A stretch of DNA of 64,000 nucleotides from Qipengyuania xiapuensis (GTDB lineage: Bacteria > Pseudomonadota > Alphaproteobacteria > Sphingomonadales > Sphingomonadaceae): NCBI RefSeq assembly GCF_019711395.1, contig NZ_JAIGNL010000001.1, forward strand, positions 868,001 to 932,000, given 5' to 3'. Shown here piece after piece: positions 15,805-26,328 of the stretch; position 1 is the stretch's first letter, and every line of letters begins with the position of its first letter. Below the pieces are notes generated by a model. It saw only the letters and a list, made by a program, of their open reading frames with translations. It was not told where the DNA came from and ran no database searches. Made by a program: the position numbers and the translations under genes.

Positions 15805-16350
15805 TCAATCCTTCGCGGCCTGCGAAGTCTCGCTGGTCCAGGGGCCGAGCATGCCTTCGGCGGGCAGGATCGACGGATTTCCCGTGCGCAGCAGCAGGCG
15901 ATGGCGCTCGAACGGGCCGGGGCAATGCCAGTTGCCGGTATGCTCAGCGGTGAAGCCCCATTGGCCGTAATATTCGGGATCGCCGATCAGCACCTGCGGG
16001 AAGGGCGGGGCGCCCTCGTCGAAGGCCGCGTCGATCGCGCCAAGGCTTGCCGCCATCAGCGCCTTGCCGAAACCTTCGCCCTGCCGCCCGGGCATGACCG
16101 CGACCGGGCCCACCATGATCAGCGGGTGCGGGCGACCCTTGGGATCGGTCAGTGCGACGGGCCACAGCTGGATCGAGCCGACGAGGTAATCGTCCTCGTC
16201 GAGCGCCGCGAAACTGTGTCCTGGCAGGAAGTCCACGCCCTCGCGTATCCGGTAAGCGGTGCGCGCATGGCGCTGCTCGCCGAAAACGGCGTCGAGCAAT
16301 TGCTCGACCAGAGCGGAATCGACCGCGGAAAGGGGAACCAGTGTCGCCAT
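15805..16350 (-). CDS. GNAT family N-acetyltransferase
   Basis: A 181-residue protein of the GNAT fold. The acetyl-CoA binding motif A is VGPVAVMPGRQGEGFGKALM (pattern Q/R-x-x-G-x-G/A), followed by GDPEYYGQWGF, which is seen in the YhbS-like subgroup of predicted acetyltransferases. The acceptor substrate cannot be told from the sequence. It sits upstream of the DUF1285-NUDIX-cca set on the same strand, with a 36-base gap, and may belong to that unit. Confidence 0.87.
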   Translation of the reverse strand: MATLVPLSAVDSALVEQLLDAVFGEQRHARTAYRIREGVDFLPGHSFAALDEDDYLVGSIQLWPVALTDPKGRPHPLIMVGPVAVMPGRQGEGFGKALMAASLGAIDAAFDEGAPPFPQVLIGDPEYYGQWGFTAEHTGNWHCPGPFERHRLLLRTGNPSILPAEGMLGPWTSETSQAAKD

Positions 16351-16399
16351 GGGCCGCGCCGATTAGGCGCGTGTCCCGGGAGAGTCGATCAATTTCGCC

Positions 16400-17566
16400 T
16401 TATTCGGGGCGAAGCTCGAGCAGTCGTCCGCCCGGTCCGTCCTCCAGCACCCACAGCGCGCCATCGGGTCCTTCGACGACGGAACGGATACGGTTGTCCA
16501 TCTCGTAGCGTGCCACTTCGCTCGCGGTGTTACCATCGAAGGCGACACGCACGAGCGCCTGCGAGGCAAGACCCGCGATCAACGCATCGCCGGCCATTCC
16601 GCCGAACAGGTCGCCCTCGTAGAACGTCATGTTGCCCGGCGCGATCACGGGCGTCCAGCTGACGACAGGCTTGGTGAAGCCGTCATCCGCCGTGTGGTCG
16701 GGAATGTCGCGGCCATCGTAGTGGTCGCCGTTGGAACGGGTCGGCCAGCCGTAGTTCGCGCCGCGCTGCACGAGGTTGAGCTCGTCACCGCCCGCCGGTC
16801 CATGCTCGATTTCCCACAAGCGGCCCTCGGCGTCGAAATCCATGCCGAGGATGTTGCGGTTACCGTAGGTCCAGATCTCGTCGCCGAACGGATTGCCCGC
16901 TGCCGCAGTGCCGTCGAGATTGAGGCGGACGATGCTGCCAAGCGTGTTCGAACGGTCCTGCGCGGGCTCGAGCTTCTGCCGGTCCCCGCTCGCGACGAAC
17001 ATGTACTGCTCGTCCGGACTGAAAACGATGCGGTGCGAATAGTGGCCGCGGCCCGTGACCTTGGGAGCCTGGCGCCAGATCACGTCCAGCCCCTCGATCC
17101 GGCATTCGTCGGCGACTTCGCACACGAGCGTGCCGCGCCCGACGACTGCGCCGCGCGTATCGCCTGTGCCAGCCTCGGCCCAGCTAAGATAAATCGTGCG
17201 GCGGTCGATGGTGTCGGCTGCCTCACTCTGGAGGAAGGCGACATCGCCAAGTCCGCCCTGTCCGCCGTAATCGACCTGCGGCAGGCCGGTGATCGTGCCC
17301 AGTCGGTTCGTGGCAGTGTCGACGAACTTTGCCGTCCCCGCCTTCTCGGTGATGACGAGCACGCTCGTCCCGGGCACGAAGGCAGCGGCCCAGGGGCGCT
17401 CGAAAGTGCCGCGCTCGGTGATCGCGAAATTGCCGTCGAAGTCTGCTCCGGGGGAGGGGGTCGACACAGCGTCATTGCCGTCGCCGCCGGTGGAATACCC
17501 GGAGCCGCAGCTTGCGGCCATCAGCAGGGGGGATAGAGTGGCGGCAAGGACGGTAAAGCGCTTCAT
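16400..17566 (-). CDS. PQQ-dependent sugar dehydrogenase-like lipoprotein
   Basis: A 388-residue six-bladed beta-propeller of the glucose/sorbosone dehydrogenase (Gdh/YliI) family. Signatures include RPWAAAFVPGTSVLVITEKAG, YGGQGGLGDVAF, the catalytic-histidine segment GRGHYSHRIVFSPD, and EHGPAGGDELN with NYGWP. It would oxidise an aldose in the periplasm using PQQ and Ca2+. The N-terminus has a signal with a possible lipobox (AASC, about residue 20). The start codon at 17566 overlaps the oppositely oriented rnhB start by two bases, so each promoter must lie inside the other gene. Confidence 0.9.
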   Translation of the reverse strand: MKRFTVLAATLSPLLMAASCGSGYSTGGDGNDAVSTPSPGADFDGNFAITERGTFERPWAAAFVPGTSVLVITEKAGTAKFVDTATNRLGTITGLPQVDYGGQGGLGDVAFLQSEAADTIDRRTIYLSWAEAGTGDTRGAVVGRGTLVCEVADECRIEGLDVIWRQAPKVTGRGHYSHRIVFSPDEQYMFVASGDRQKLEPAQDRSNTLGSIVRLNLDGTAAAGNPFGDEIWTYGNRNILGMDFDAEGRLWEIEHGPAGGDELNLVQRGANYGWPTRSNGDHYDGRDIPDHTADDGFTKPVVSWTPVIAPGNMTFYEGDLFGGMAGDALIAGLASQALVRVAFDGNTASEVARYEMDNRIRSVVEGPDGALWVLEDGPGGRLLELRPE

Positions 17567-18188
17567 GTTTTCTTCAACTCCCGCAAATGGTCTGGGCACT
17601 GCGCCGCTCGTCATAGGGGTGGACGAGGCTGGGCGCGGCCCTTTGGCTGGTCCCGTTGTCGCCGCCGCTGTGGTGCTGTGCAAGCCTTGTCCCGGCGGCC
17701 TCGACGATTCCAAAAAACTCTCCGCCACGAAGCGTTCCAAGCTGGAGCCACAAATCCTTTCGCGCTGCGCATGGGGTCTGGCGGTAGTGGAGCCGGAAGA
17801 GATCGACCGGCTGAACATTTTTGGCGCGACCATGCTGGCGATGACGCTGGCGACCCAGCGCTGTGTCGAGGCCTTGGGGCAGGAGCCGGTCGAAGTCCTG
17901 ATCGACGGCAACATGACCCCCGAAGGCCGGCGCGAGGAATGGCGCTGGCCGGCCCGCGCGATCGTCGGCGGTGACGGCAAGGAGGCGTGCATTTCGGCTG
18001 CCTCCATCATTGCCAAGGAATACCGCGACCGCATCATGGTCGAAGCTGCCAAGGCGCACCCGCAATACGGCTGGGACAGCAACAAGGGTTATGGCTCGAA
18101 GGGCCACATGGAAGCGCTGCGCGTGCACGGCCCGACGCCGCTCCACCGCCGCAGCTTTGCGCCGGTCAGCCAGATGGCACTGCTCTGA
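17565..18188 (+). CDS. rnhB: Ribonuclease HII
   Basis: A 207-residue RNase H type 2 that cuts RNA-DNA hybrids and single ribonucleotides in DNA. The DEDD active site is visible: IGVDEAGRGPLAGP (D, E), DGN in VLIDGNMTPE, and the later aspartate in AKEYRDRIM. The C-terminus GYGSKGHMEALRVHGPTPLHRRSF is diagnostic. The ATG at 17565 gives a 15-residue leader before the conserved core. It is the only ATG available there, and it overlaps the opposite gene's ATG in the sequence CATG. Confidence 0.95.
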   Translation: MFSSTPANGLGTAPLVIGVDEAGRGPLAGPVVAAAVVLCKPCPGGLDDSKKLSATKRSKLEPQILSRCAWGLAVVEPEEIDRLNIFGATMLAMTLATQRCVEALGQEPVEVLIDGNMTPEGRREEWRWPARAIVGGDGKEACISAASIIAKEYRDRIMVEAAKAHPQYGWDSNKGYGSKGHMEALRVHGPTPLHRRSFAPVSQMALL

Positions 18189-18258
18189 TCGGCGCGGGGT
18201 ATACCCTTCCTAAACCTGTTTGGCGGTAGCAACTCCTTGTCATTGCAGGGGAGTTTTT

Positions 18259-18978
18259 ATGACAATCCAACGGCCCGTGTTCGGTCGCAAGCGATCGAGC
18301 GCTACCTCCGTTCCGCGGCATCCAGGCCCGGATGAAGACGGCGTTTCGCGGATCATTCCCAAATCGGTTTGGGACGGGCCATCGGGCGATTTCCTAAGGG
18401 AGCTCGGCCAGAGCCCGGACGATGCCTCGAACATGATGCCGACCAAGGATCTGGTGCAGGCTCGCCACGATGCGGCATTCGCGCAGCAGACCCAGTTCGT
18501 CGACCGGATCAATGCCCAGCTGCCCGATGGAACGAGTGTCGGCCCCTATGCGATGATTCCCTGGAGCGTCTGGCAAACGGAGTTCGGCCAGATGCTGATG
18601 GTGAACTGCGAGTTCTATCCAACCCAGCCGTGGAACACGATGCTGCTGCCCGATGACGAACGCAGTAGCTTTGTGCTCGATCTGCCGGTTCATCCCGGCG
18701 CCTATCCCGCAACTCTGCAGCCGGCCATCGAACGGTATCTCGCAGAGTTTCGCGAGGAACTGGACGCTGCGCGCGCGTATACCGATGAAAGCTTCGCCAG
18801 CGGCGAAATGGACCTCAAGGTCTTCGGCGAGGCGCTCGACAAGCTGAAATCGAACGTCATCGCGATGGCTCACTCGATGACCTCGATTACCTTTGGCGAA
18901 GAGGTTTACGACCGGCACCTGCGGATGTTTGGCGAAACGCTCGGATGGCCATTCGCCAAGCGGCTGATGGGAAAATAG
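18259..18978 (+). CDS. Hypothetical protein
   Basis: A 239-residue soluble protein with no signal or membrane segment. It starts with a basic leader (MTIQRPVFGRKRSSATSVPR), then a Trp-containing acidic part, and a C-terminal helical part (RYLAEFREELDAARAYTDES). The ribosome binding site AGGGGAG precedes the ATG at 18259; a GTG-like upstream extension to 18220 is not supported. No family is recognised. It lies directly upstream of the ccrM regulatory region and points the same way. Confidence 0.7.
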   Translation: MTIQRPVFGRKRSSATSVPRHPGPDEDGVSRIIPKSVWDGPSGDFLRELGQSPDDASNMMPTKDLVQARHDAAFAQQTQFVDRINAQLPDGTSVGPYAMIPWSVWQTEFGQMLMVNCEFYPTQPWNTMLLPDDERSSFVLDLPVHPGAYPATLQPAIERYLAEFREELDAARAYTDESFASGEMDLKVFGEALDKLKSNVIAMAHSMTSITFGEEVYDRHLRMFGETLGWPFAKRLMGK

Positions 18979-18986
18979 CGGCTGCC

Positions 18987-20314
<1,328 letters not shown>

Positions 20315-20323
20315 GTCCCCGGC

Positions 20324-21868
20324 CTAGCCGACGGCTTCGGCCTTGGCCGTTCCCGAGACTCTTGCACTGCCGCTATAGGCGAACTCAGGCGCATCGAGGC
20401 TGATCGCAGGGATCTCCTCGCGTTCGCGCCAGTAGTCCTGGTTGTGCCGCCATTCCGGCTTGTCTCCGCGGCGTGGCATCTTGTCGAGCCCGCGCATGAG
20501 GTAGCCGGGATTGAAATTGTCGGCCTCGATCCACGGGAGCAATTCCATCTCCTTGTCCTCGGGCCGGAACTGAACTTCGACGCGGCGCGCGCCCTTCTCG
20601 TCCATGTGGTTGAGCAGCGAGCAGACGAAATCGCCGAGCATGTCGACGCGCAGCGTCCAGCTGGCGCGGAAATAGCCGAATACCCAGACCATGTTCGGCA
20701 CGCCGGTGAACATCATTCCGCGATAGGTCACCGTGTCGTGCCAATCGATCTGCTTCCCGTCGACGAAGAAGGGTATGTCTCCCATCACCGACAGCTGGAA
20801 CCCGGTTGCCGCGACGATCAGGTCCGCCTCGATCTCCTCGCCGGAGGATGTCATCACGCCCTTCTCGGTAAAGCGGTCGATCGTGTCGGTCACCACTGTC
20901 AGCTTGCCTTCTACCGCGCATTTGAAGACGTCGCCCTCGGGACAGAAGGCGAGGCGCTGCTGCCACACGCGATACTTGGGCGTGAAGTGTGGTTCGAACT
21001 CGAAGTCGGGCTTGCCCGTGAAGGCGCGCACCAGCTCCTTCAGTTCCTCGAAGACGGTATCCGGCTCTTCGATGCAGCGCTTGGTCAGCATGTCCTGGTC
21101 GAACATGATCTGCTGGCGCACGACGCGGTGGACGGTCGGCTCGTCGACGCCGACTTCGCGCAGGCGGTCGGCCAGCTCGTTCTTGTTCTCGCTGCAGAAG
21201 AAGTAGGTCGGTGAGCGCTGGAGCATCGTGACGTGCTCCGCCTTTTCGGCAAATGCCGGGACGACCGTTGCCGCCGTCGCGCCCGATCCGATCACCAGCA
21301 CGCGCTTGCCGGCATAGTCGTATTCAGGGTCCCATTGCTGGGCATGGACGAAATCGCCCTTGAACCCGGACAGGCCCTTATCCTGCCATTCGGGCGGGAT
21401 GTAGGGGGTCTTGTGGTCGTAATAGCCCTGGCACATCCACAGGAAGTTGCAGGTGAAGAGCATGCGCTCTCCATCGGCCAGGCGGGTTGCTTCCACGGTC
21501 CAGAGGTCGGTTTCGCGAGAGAAGCTGCACTTGTCGATCCGGTGCCCGTAACGGATGTGATCGCCGATGCCGTTCTCGTCGATCACCTCGCCCATGTACT
21601 TGAGGATTTCCTCGGCACTGGCGATCGGCGCGCCGACCCAGGGCTTGAAGCGATAGCCGAAAGTGTAGAGATCGCTGTCGGACCGCACCCCGGGATATTT
21701 GTGCGTTTCCCAGGTGCCGCCGAACGTGTCCTTCATTTCGAGGATCAGGTAGCTCTTTTCGGGGCATTGGTCCTGCAGATGATAGGCCGATCCGATGCCG
21801 GAAATTCCTGCGCCGACAATCAGCACATCGATGTGGGTTGGTTCGGTGATGGCCGTGACCGCGTTCAT
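20324..21868 (-). CDS. Flavin-containing monooxygenase, Baeyer-Villiger type
   Basis: A 514-residue FAD/NADPH enzyme. FAD fold GAGISG lies at residues 19-24, and the FGGTW motif follows a glutamate. The Baeyer-Villiger signature F-x-G-x3-H-x3-W-D is present as FKGDFVHAQQWD near residue 170. The NADPH fold GSGATAA and the ATG motif (VAATGFQLS) follow. It inserts oxygen into ketones or related substrates; the substrate is unknown. It converges on ccrM with 9 bases between stops and lies inside a duplicated ccrM 3' end, so it is probably an acquired gene. Confidence 0.9.
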   Translation of the reverse strand: MNAVTAITEPTHIDVLIVGAGISGIGSAYHLQDQCPEKSYLILEMKDTFGGTWETHKYPGVRSDSDLYTFGYRFKPWVGAPIASAEEILKYMGEVIDENGIGDHIRYGHRIDKCSFSRETDLWTVEATRLADGERMLFTCNFLWMCQGYYDHKTPYIPPEWQDKGLSGFKGDFVHAQQWDPEYDYAGKRVLVIGSGATAATVVPAFAEKAEHVTMLQRSPTYFFCSENKNELADRLREVGVDEPTVHRVVRQQIMFDQDMLTKRCIEEPDTVFEELKELVRAFTGKPDFEFEPHFTPKYRVWQQRLAFCPEGDVFKCAVEGKLTVVTDTIDRFTEKGVMTSSGEEIEADLIVAATGFQLSVMGDIPFFVDGKQIDWHDTVTYRGMMFTGVPNMVWVFGYFRASWTLRVDMLGDFVCSLLNHMDEKGARRVEVQFRPEDKEMELLPWIEADNFNPGYLMRGLDKMPRRGDKPEWRHNQDYWREREEIPAISLDAPEFAYSGSARVSGTAKAEAVG

Positions 21869-21971
21869 CTGCTCTCTCCCGCTAATATTCCCATTAGACC
21901 CCTTTTAGCAGATTGCGGGAAGCCTTCATTGATCTGGATCAACGCCCAGGCCGGTCGCCTTTCGCCCCTAA

Positions 21972-22139
21972 GGCTCGCTCGAACACGGCAAGCAGACCGG
22001 TTCGATCCACGGCCTTGGCAAGGAACTGCAGGGCGCACCCAGCTGCAACGGCTGGACCTTCTGGCACTATGAGGTGGATGGCGAAGTGAAGCCCATCGAC
22101 GCCGCGCGCCAGCTGTATCTGCTGGCGGTGGAGGATTAA
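21972..22139 (+). pseudogene. ccrM 3'-end remnant (direct repeat copy 2)
   Basis: Encodes the last 55 residues of CcrM plus TAA, about 93% identical in DNA to 20147-20314 and differing by one residue (Val to Ile). An in-frame TAA stands directly before it and no start is present, so it is not expressed as a protein. The mostly silent divergence shows that the two copies separated while under selection, as between orthologues of different strains. It is read here as the resident 3' end left after a recombination event that brought in the monooxygenase gene. Confidence 0.9.
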
Positions 22140-22146
22140 ATCTCCT

Positions 22147-22806
22147 TCATATTGAAGAGAATTTCTCAATATCCTCGATATTGCCCGAGACAACCAGCTC
22201 GTCGTCTTCGAAAATGATCGTGTCCGGGACGGCGTGGATGAAATTCTCGCCCTCGCGCTTCACGCCGACCACGGTGACATCGAACTTCTTCCGGCATTCG
22301 CTCGTCACCAACGGCACGCCGACGATCGGGTCGGGTGCCTTCAGCCGGGCGATGGCGAATTCGTCGCCGAAGGAGATGAAATCGAGCAGGCGCTCGTTGA
22401 GCAAATGGGCGACCCGCTCACCCATGCGCTGTTCCGGGAACACCACGTGCTGCGCGCCGGTCCGCTCCAGAATGCGGGCATGATTGTCGTTTGTGGCCTT
22501 AGCCCAGATGTTCTTCATGCCGAGGTCCGATAGCGCCAAGACGGCGAGCACGCTGGCCTCGATATTCGTGCCGATCGCCACCACTGCGGCCTGGAAATCG
22601 CCTACGCCAAGGCGTTCGAGCGTCGCGGCATCGGTGCAATCCGCTTCGATAACCTTGGTCAGGTGGCTGGCTTGCTCCTGTACCAGCCGCGCTTCGGTAT
22701 CCACGCCGAGAACTTCGTGGCCCATGCGTTCGAGCGTCTGCGCCACGGCGGCACCGAAACGGCCCAGGCCGATGACGAGTACGGGTTTGCGTTGATCAAC
22801 CGACAA
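22147..22806 (-). CDS. TrkA/KtrA-like potassium uptake regulatory protein
   Basis: A 219-residue RCK protein: Rossmann motif GLGRFGAAVA near residue 13, ligand-binding aspartate in GVDTE, TrkA-N core with EADCTDAATLERLG, and a C-terminal TrkA-C domain. It gates the membrane K+ channel subunit in response to nucleotides. The start is TTG at 22806 with AGGAG 7 bases upstream; it overlaps the end of the TrkH-like gene by 11 bases. The stop lies 7 bases from the ccrM remnant, so the ancestral neighbours were probably ccrM and this gene, convergent. Confidence 0.9.
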   Translation of the reverse strand: MSVDQRKPVLVIGLGRFGAAVAQTLERMGHEVLGVDTEARLVQEQASHLTKVIEADCTDAATLERLGVGDFQAAVVAIGTNIEASVLAVLALSDLGMKNIWAKATNDNHARILERTGAQHVVFPEQRMGERVAHLLNERLLDFISFGDEFAIARLKAPDPIVGVPLVTSECRKKFDVTVVGVKREGENFIHAVPDTIIFEDDELVVSGNIEDIEKFSSI

Positions 22807-24124
22807 TCGGGTTCTCCTCGGGGTAACGATAAGGTCTCTCGCGCCCGCCCAGAGCCAGTGCGGTGGCAACGGTAATCGTGCCGACGCGGCCGACGAACAT
22901 CAGCAGGCACAGAACGATTTGCGCGGAAGGAGGAAGATCGGCCGTGATGCCGGTCGAAAGGCCAACGGTCGAAAAGGCCGAAATGCATTCGAAAAGGATA
23001 TCGTCGAGCGGAAGGGGGCTGACCATCGCGATATAGGTGGTTGCAGCAAAGATAAGCGTCGCTGCGAGCACGGTCACGGAAAGTGCCTGCCTTTCGATCG
23101 CCCGCCCGAACCGCCGTCCGAAAATGCCGGCATCGCTACGGCCGAGGATTTCGGACAGCACGATTGCGAACAGGACGAAGAAGGTGGTGATCTTGATGCC
23201 GCCGGCCGTACCGGCGCTGCCGCCGCCCACGAACATCAGAAAGTAATTGCTCATGATGGTCCCGTCCTGGAAGGAGCCGACGTCGAGACTGTTGAACCCG
23301 GCCGTGCGCGGCATCACAGAATGGAACGCCGCGTTCAGGACCTTTGCACCCAGACCCATAGGGCCGAGCGTATCGGGATTGCTCCACTCCATCGCCAGCG
23401 TGGCGAAGAATCCGAACAGCAGCAGACCGCCAGTGCCTGCCACGGTAATCTTCGTGTGCAGCGACCAGTGCCGCCAGGAGAATTTGTGGCGGCGCAGGTC
23501 CTGCATGACGGGAAATCCCAGCGCCGTCAGGATCACGGCGAGCATGATTGGGCCGAGGATCAGCGCATCGGTCTGAAAGCCCATAACGCTATCGGAAAAA
23601 CTTGAAAAACCGGCGTTATTAAAGGCGCTGACCGAATGGAAGACGCCGTGCCAGGCTCCCTCCGACAACGACATTCCGTGCGCGGTGACGAAGCGCCAAG
23701 TGAGGATGAGCGCCACGATCGTCTCGACCACCAGCGTTATCAGGAGCACCAGCTTGAGGACCGAAACGGCATCGCCGCTTTCGAGACGGCTTCTTTCGAC
23801 CTGCGTGGCGAGACGTTCTCTGAGCCCGAAACCCCGGCCGACCATCAGGCCGAAAAGCGTCGCCGCCGTCATGATACCGAAGCCACCGATCTGGAACAGG
23901 AGCATGATAACCGACTGGCCGAAGGTCGACCAGTATACGGGCGTATCCTCGACGATGAGGCCGGTCACGGACACGGCCGAAACCGCCGTGAAGAAGGCCG
24001 AAAGTAGGGGTGCCCTGGTTCCATCGGCCGTCGCGATCGGAAGCGACAGCAGAATCATCCCCGCAAGGATCAGGGCAGCGAAAAGCAGCGGGATGAGCCG
24101 GATTGGATCGCGCAAGCGTAACAT
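22796..24124 (-). CDS. TrkH/KtrB-like potassium transporter
   Basis: A 442-residue polytopic membrane protein of the TrkH/KtrB family. The four pore (P-loop) repeats are visible, e.g. FTAVSAVSVTGLIVED, FHSVSAFNNAGFSSF, FHSVMPRTAGFNSLD and FECISAFSTVGLSTGI, each with the filter glycine. It forms the K+ conducting unit with the TrkA-like protein encoded next, with which it overlaps. The ATG at 24124 has a weak upstream ribosome binding site. It is Ktr-like in size and two-gene layout. Confidence 0.93.
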   Translation of the reverse strand: MLRLRDPIRLIPLLFAALILAGMILLSLPIATADGTRAPLLSAFFTAVSAVSVTGLIVEDTPVYWSTFGQSVIMLLFQIGGFGIMTAATLFGLMVGRGFGLRERLATQVERSRLESGDAVSVLKLVLLITLVVETIVALILTWRFVTAHGMSLSEGAWHGVFHSVSAFNNAGFSSFSDSVMGFQTDALILGPIMLAVILTALGFPVMQDLRRHKFSWRHWSLHTKITVAGTGGLLLFGFFATLAMEWSNPDTLGPMGLGAKVLNAAFHSVMPRTAGFNSLDVGSFQDGTIMSNYFLMFVGGGSAGTAGGIKITTFFVLFAIVLSEILGRSDAGIFGRRFGRAIERQALSVTVLAATLIFAATTYIAMVSPLPLDDILFECISAFSTVGLSTGITADLPPSAQIVLCLLMFVGRVGTITVATALALGGRERPYRYPEENPIVG

Positions 24125-24356
24125 TCAGGTCGGCAGACTCACATGAGGGTGCTCGGGAAGGGGAGTGAATGAAGGCTCCGTTGGTTCCCAGCCTATCCTA
24201 CAAACCGCACGGGCGCTATCGCACGGCCGATGATCGGCCATAGTCTTCAGCATTGCTGCTTCTCGAACGCGCTGACGCGCATCAGAGTGCTTTTCTCCCC
24301 CAAGACCGTGTTCCATCTGTTCCATCCTGTGGGCACCCTGCTAGGGCAGTCCCACC

Positions 24357-25466
24357 ATGAGTGATCGCGTCTACATCCGCCCCATAGGCCTCGTGCCCGG
24401 TCCCCAGAGCGAGCATGGCAATGCCATCCGGCTTGCAGGCTCCATGGCCTATGCCAGCCGCTTTGCCGTGATCCTGCGGCGCGACGGCGAGATCGTCGAG
24501 CGCTGGCTCGCCGCGCCGGACACCATCGACGATGTCATGGGCGCGTTGCCCGACAGTGTCGGCGGCGATGCCGAGCAGCAGTGGGCCAACCTCACTCTGG
24601 CGCATCCGCCGCTGGAACTGGGCTCGCGCACGGTACGGCTCGACCAGCCGCAGGTCATGGGCATCCTCAACGTGACGCCCGACAGCTTCAGCGATGGCGG
24701 TGCGCATGACAGCCCCGATGCCGCGCGCGAGGCGGCTGCTGCGATGGTGGAGGCGGGCGCCAGCATCATCGACGTGGGCGGAGAGAGCACGCGGCCGGGT
24801 GCAAAAGCCGTCTGGGAAGGCGACGAGATCGAGCGGGTGGTCCCCGCGATCGAGGCCTGCAGCGCGATGGGCGCCGCGGTCAGTATCGACACGCGCAAGG
24901 CGGCCGTGATGGAAGCCGCGCTCGATGCGGGCGCGGCGCTGGTGAACGACGTCTCGGGTCTCACCCATGATCCGCGCAGCGCGGAGGTCATCGCCTCGCG
25001 CGGCTGCCCCGTCGTGCTGATGCACGCGCCGGGAACCGGCGAGGACCTGCACGAGGGCGGCGAGTATTCGAGCGTCGTGTTCGACGTGTTCGACGAGCTT
25101 CGTAGCCGCCGCGACGAGGCGCTGGAGGCGGGCATCGACGCGAGCCGCATCCTGCTCGACCCGGGCATCGGCTTCGGCAAGAGCCTTGCCGACAACCTCG
25201 CGCTGTTCAACGCGCTGCCGCTTTTCCACGCGCTCGGCCACCCGCTGCTGCTGGGTGCAAGCCGCAAGCGGCTGATCGGTGCGCTCTCGAACGAGGCAGG
25301 CGCGGGCGAGCGGCTGGGCGGCAGCATCGCGCTGGCGGTGAAGGGCATGGATGCGGGCGTGCAATTGCACCGCGTCCACGATGTCCCCGAAACCGTCCAG
25401 GCGCGCAATGTCTGGCGCGGCCTGCGCGATGCGGCGCTGACCGATTTCGGGGACCTGCCGGGTTAG
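24357..25466 (+). CDS. folP: Dihydropteroate synthase
   Basis: Catalyses joining of p-aminobenzoate to the pterin diphosphate in folate synthesis, and is the sulfonamide target. The family motifs are [37 protein letters not shown] and [12 protein letters not shown], with GASRKRLIG near the C-terminus. The protein is 369 residues, about 90 longer than typical, because of an N-terminal extension ending before QVMGILNV. The ATG at 24357 lacks a strong ribosome binding site. It converges on the SDR gene with a 4-base overlap of stops. Confidence 0.95.
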   Translation: MSDRVYIRPIGLVPGPQSEHGNAIRLAGSMAYASRFAVILRRDGEIVERWLAAPDTIDDVMGALPDSVGGDAEQQWANLTLAHPPLELGSRTVRLDQPQVMGILNVTPDSFSDGGAHDSPDAAREAAAAMVEAGASIIDVGGESTRPGAKAVWEGDEIERVVPAIEACSAMGAAVSIDTRKAAVMEAALDAGAALVNDVSGLTHDPRSAEVIASRGCPVVLMHAPGTGEDLHEGGEYSSVVFDVFDELRSRRDEALEAGIDASRILLDPGIGFGKSLADNLALFNALPLFHALGHPLLLGASRKRLIGALSNEAGAGERLGGSIALAVKGMDAGVQLHRVHDVPETVQARNVWRGLRDAALTDFGDLPG

Positions 25467-26245
25467 CTTCCTGGCGAAGCGGCGCTGCCTGCCAACAGGC
25501 CGCCGTCGAGTGTAAGCTCGGCGCCGGTCATGTAGCCGCTCTCCGGCGAGGCGAGGTAGACGCACGCTGCCGCGACTTCCTCCACCGTACCGAAGCGCTT
25601 CAGCGGCGTGTCCGCCACCAGCGCGGCCATCTTGGCATCGCGATCGGGCCCGTCGCCCAGCATCGGCTCCCAGATGTCGGTTAGGATCGCGGCGGGATGG
25701 ATCGAGTTGCAGCGGATCGCCCAGCCATTCTGCGCGGCATAGAGCGCCACGGACTTGGAGTGGTTGCGCATTGCCGCCTTGCTCGCCGCATAGGCAGCCG
25801 CGCCGGGAATGCCGACGAGGCCCGAGCGGGAGGACATGTTGATGATCGAGCCGGTGCCCTTCGCCTTCATGGCTCTCAAGGCATAGCGGCAGCCGAGGAA
25901 ACAGCCGTCGGTGTTGACCGCGTGGACCTTGTGCCACTCCTCGAGGCTGGCATTTTCCGGATCGTGCGGTGCGGGCCCGTCCTCGAATCCGGTTATGCCC
26001 GCGTTGTTCACGAGCACGTCGATCGCCGGATAGCGCTCCGCAAAGGCGTCCCAGTCCGCCTCGCTGGCAACGTCGAGCTTTTCGAAGGTACAGCCGAGTT
26101 CTTCGGCCGCCTTCCTGCCCTCGTCCTCGTCGATATCGGTCAGCACGACCTTCGCGCCCTCGGCAAGGAACGCCGCGCAAACGGCCTTGCCGATACCCCG
26201 CGCGCCGCCAGTGACGACGCATCTCATTCCGTTGAGTTTGCCCAT
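25463..26245 (-). CDS. SDR family oxidoreductase
   Basis: A 260-residue classical short-chain dehydrogenase. The cofactor motif is TGGARGIG at residues 13-20, with LTDIDE (acidic residue favouring NAD) after it. NNAG is at about 88, and the active site has a serine in NMSSRSG and Y-x3-K as YAASKAAM. The C-terminus ([14 protein letters not shown]) is also typical. The substrate is unknown. It starts 23 bases after the remnant of the regulator gene; without the insertion it would have directly followed that regulator. Confidence 0.92.
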   Translation of the reverse strand: MGKLNGMRCVVTGGARGIGKAVCAAFLAEGAKVVLTDIDEDEGRKAAEELGCTFEKLDVASEADWDAFAERYPAIDVLVNNAGITGFEDGPAPHDPENASLEEWHKVHAVNTDGCFLGCRYALRAMKAKGTGSIINMSSRSGLVGIPGAAAYAASKAAMRNHSKSVALYAAQNGWAIRCNSIHPAAILTDIWEPMLGDGPDRDAKMAALVADTPLKRFGTVEEVAAACVYLASPESGYMTGAELTLDGGLLAGSAASPGS

Positions 26246-26267
26246 GACCCAAGAAGGGTAGGGCAGG

Positions 26268-26318
26268 TCACGCAGCGTTGTCGATGCCCAGTTCGCTCAG
26301 CTTGCGATAAAGGGTCGA
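26268..26318 (-). pseudogene. Remnant of the 3' end of the NtrC-like regulator gene
   Basis: Read on the minus strand it encodes [16 protein letters not shown] plus TGA, against STLYRKLADLGIDNAA plus TGA at the true end of the regulator (26994-27044). Forty-three of 51 bases match. Five codon differences are silent and two conservative (Ala to Ser, Asp to Glu). Similarity stops abruptly at the TCG codon, after which the unknown gene at 26329-26997 begins. It is interpreted as a scar left when the unknown gene was inserted. Confidence 0.8.
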
Positions 26319-26328
26319 GATATTGGCC

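Noticed and set aside
20315-21971. An integrative element with an integrase between the ccrM repeats
   Set aside because: The only gene between the repeats is the monooxygenase; no integrase, transposase or terminal inverted repeats are present.
24125-24325. A 66-codon minus-strand frame between trkH and folP
   Set aside because: No ribosome binding site, no recognisable fold and irregular composition; the gap is treated as intergenic.
24282-26252. A 656-codon minus-strand frame spanning folP and the SDR
   Set aside because: It runs across two well-supported genes, antisense to folP and in another frame of the SDR, with low-complexity composition and no motif.
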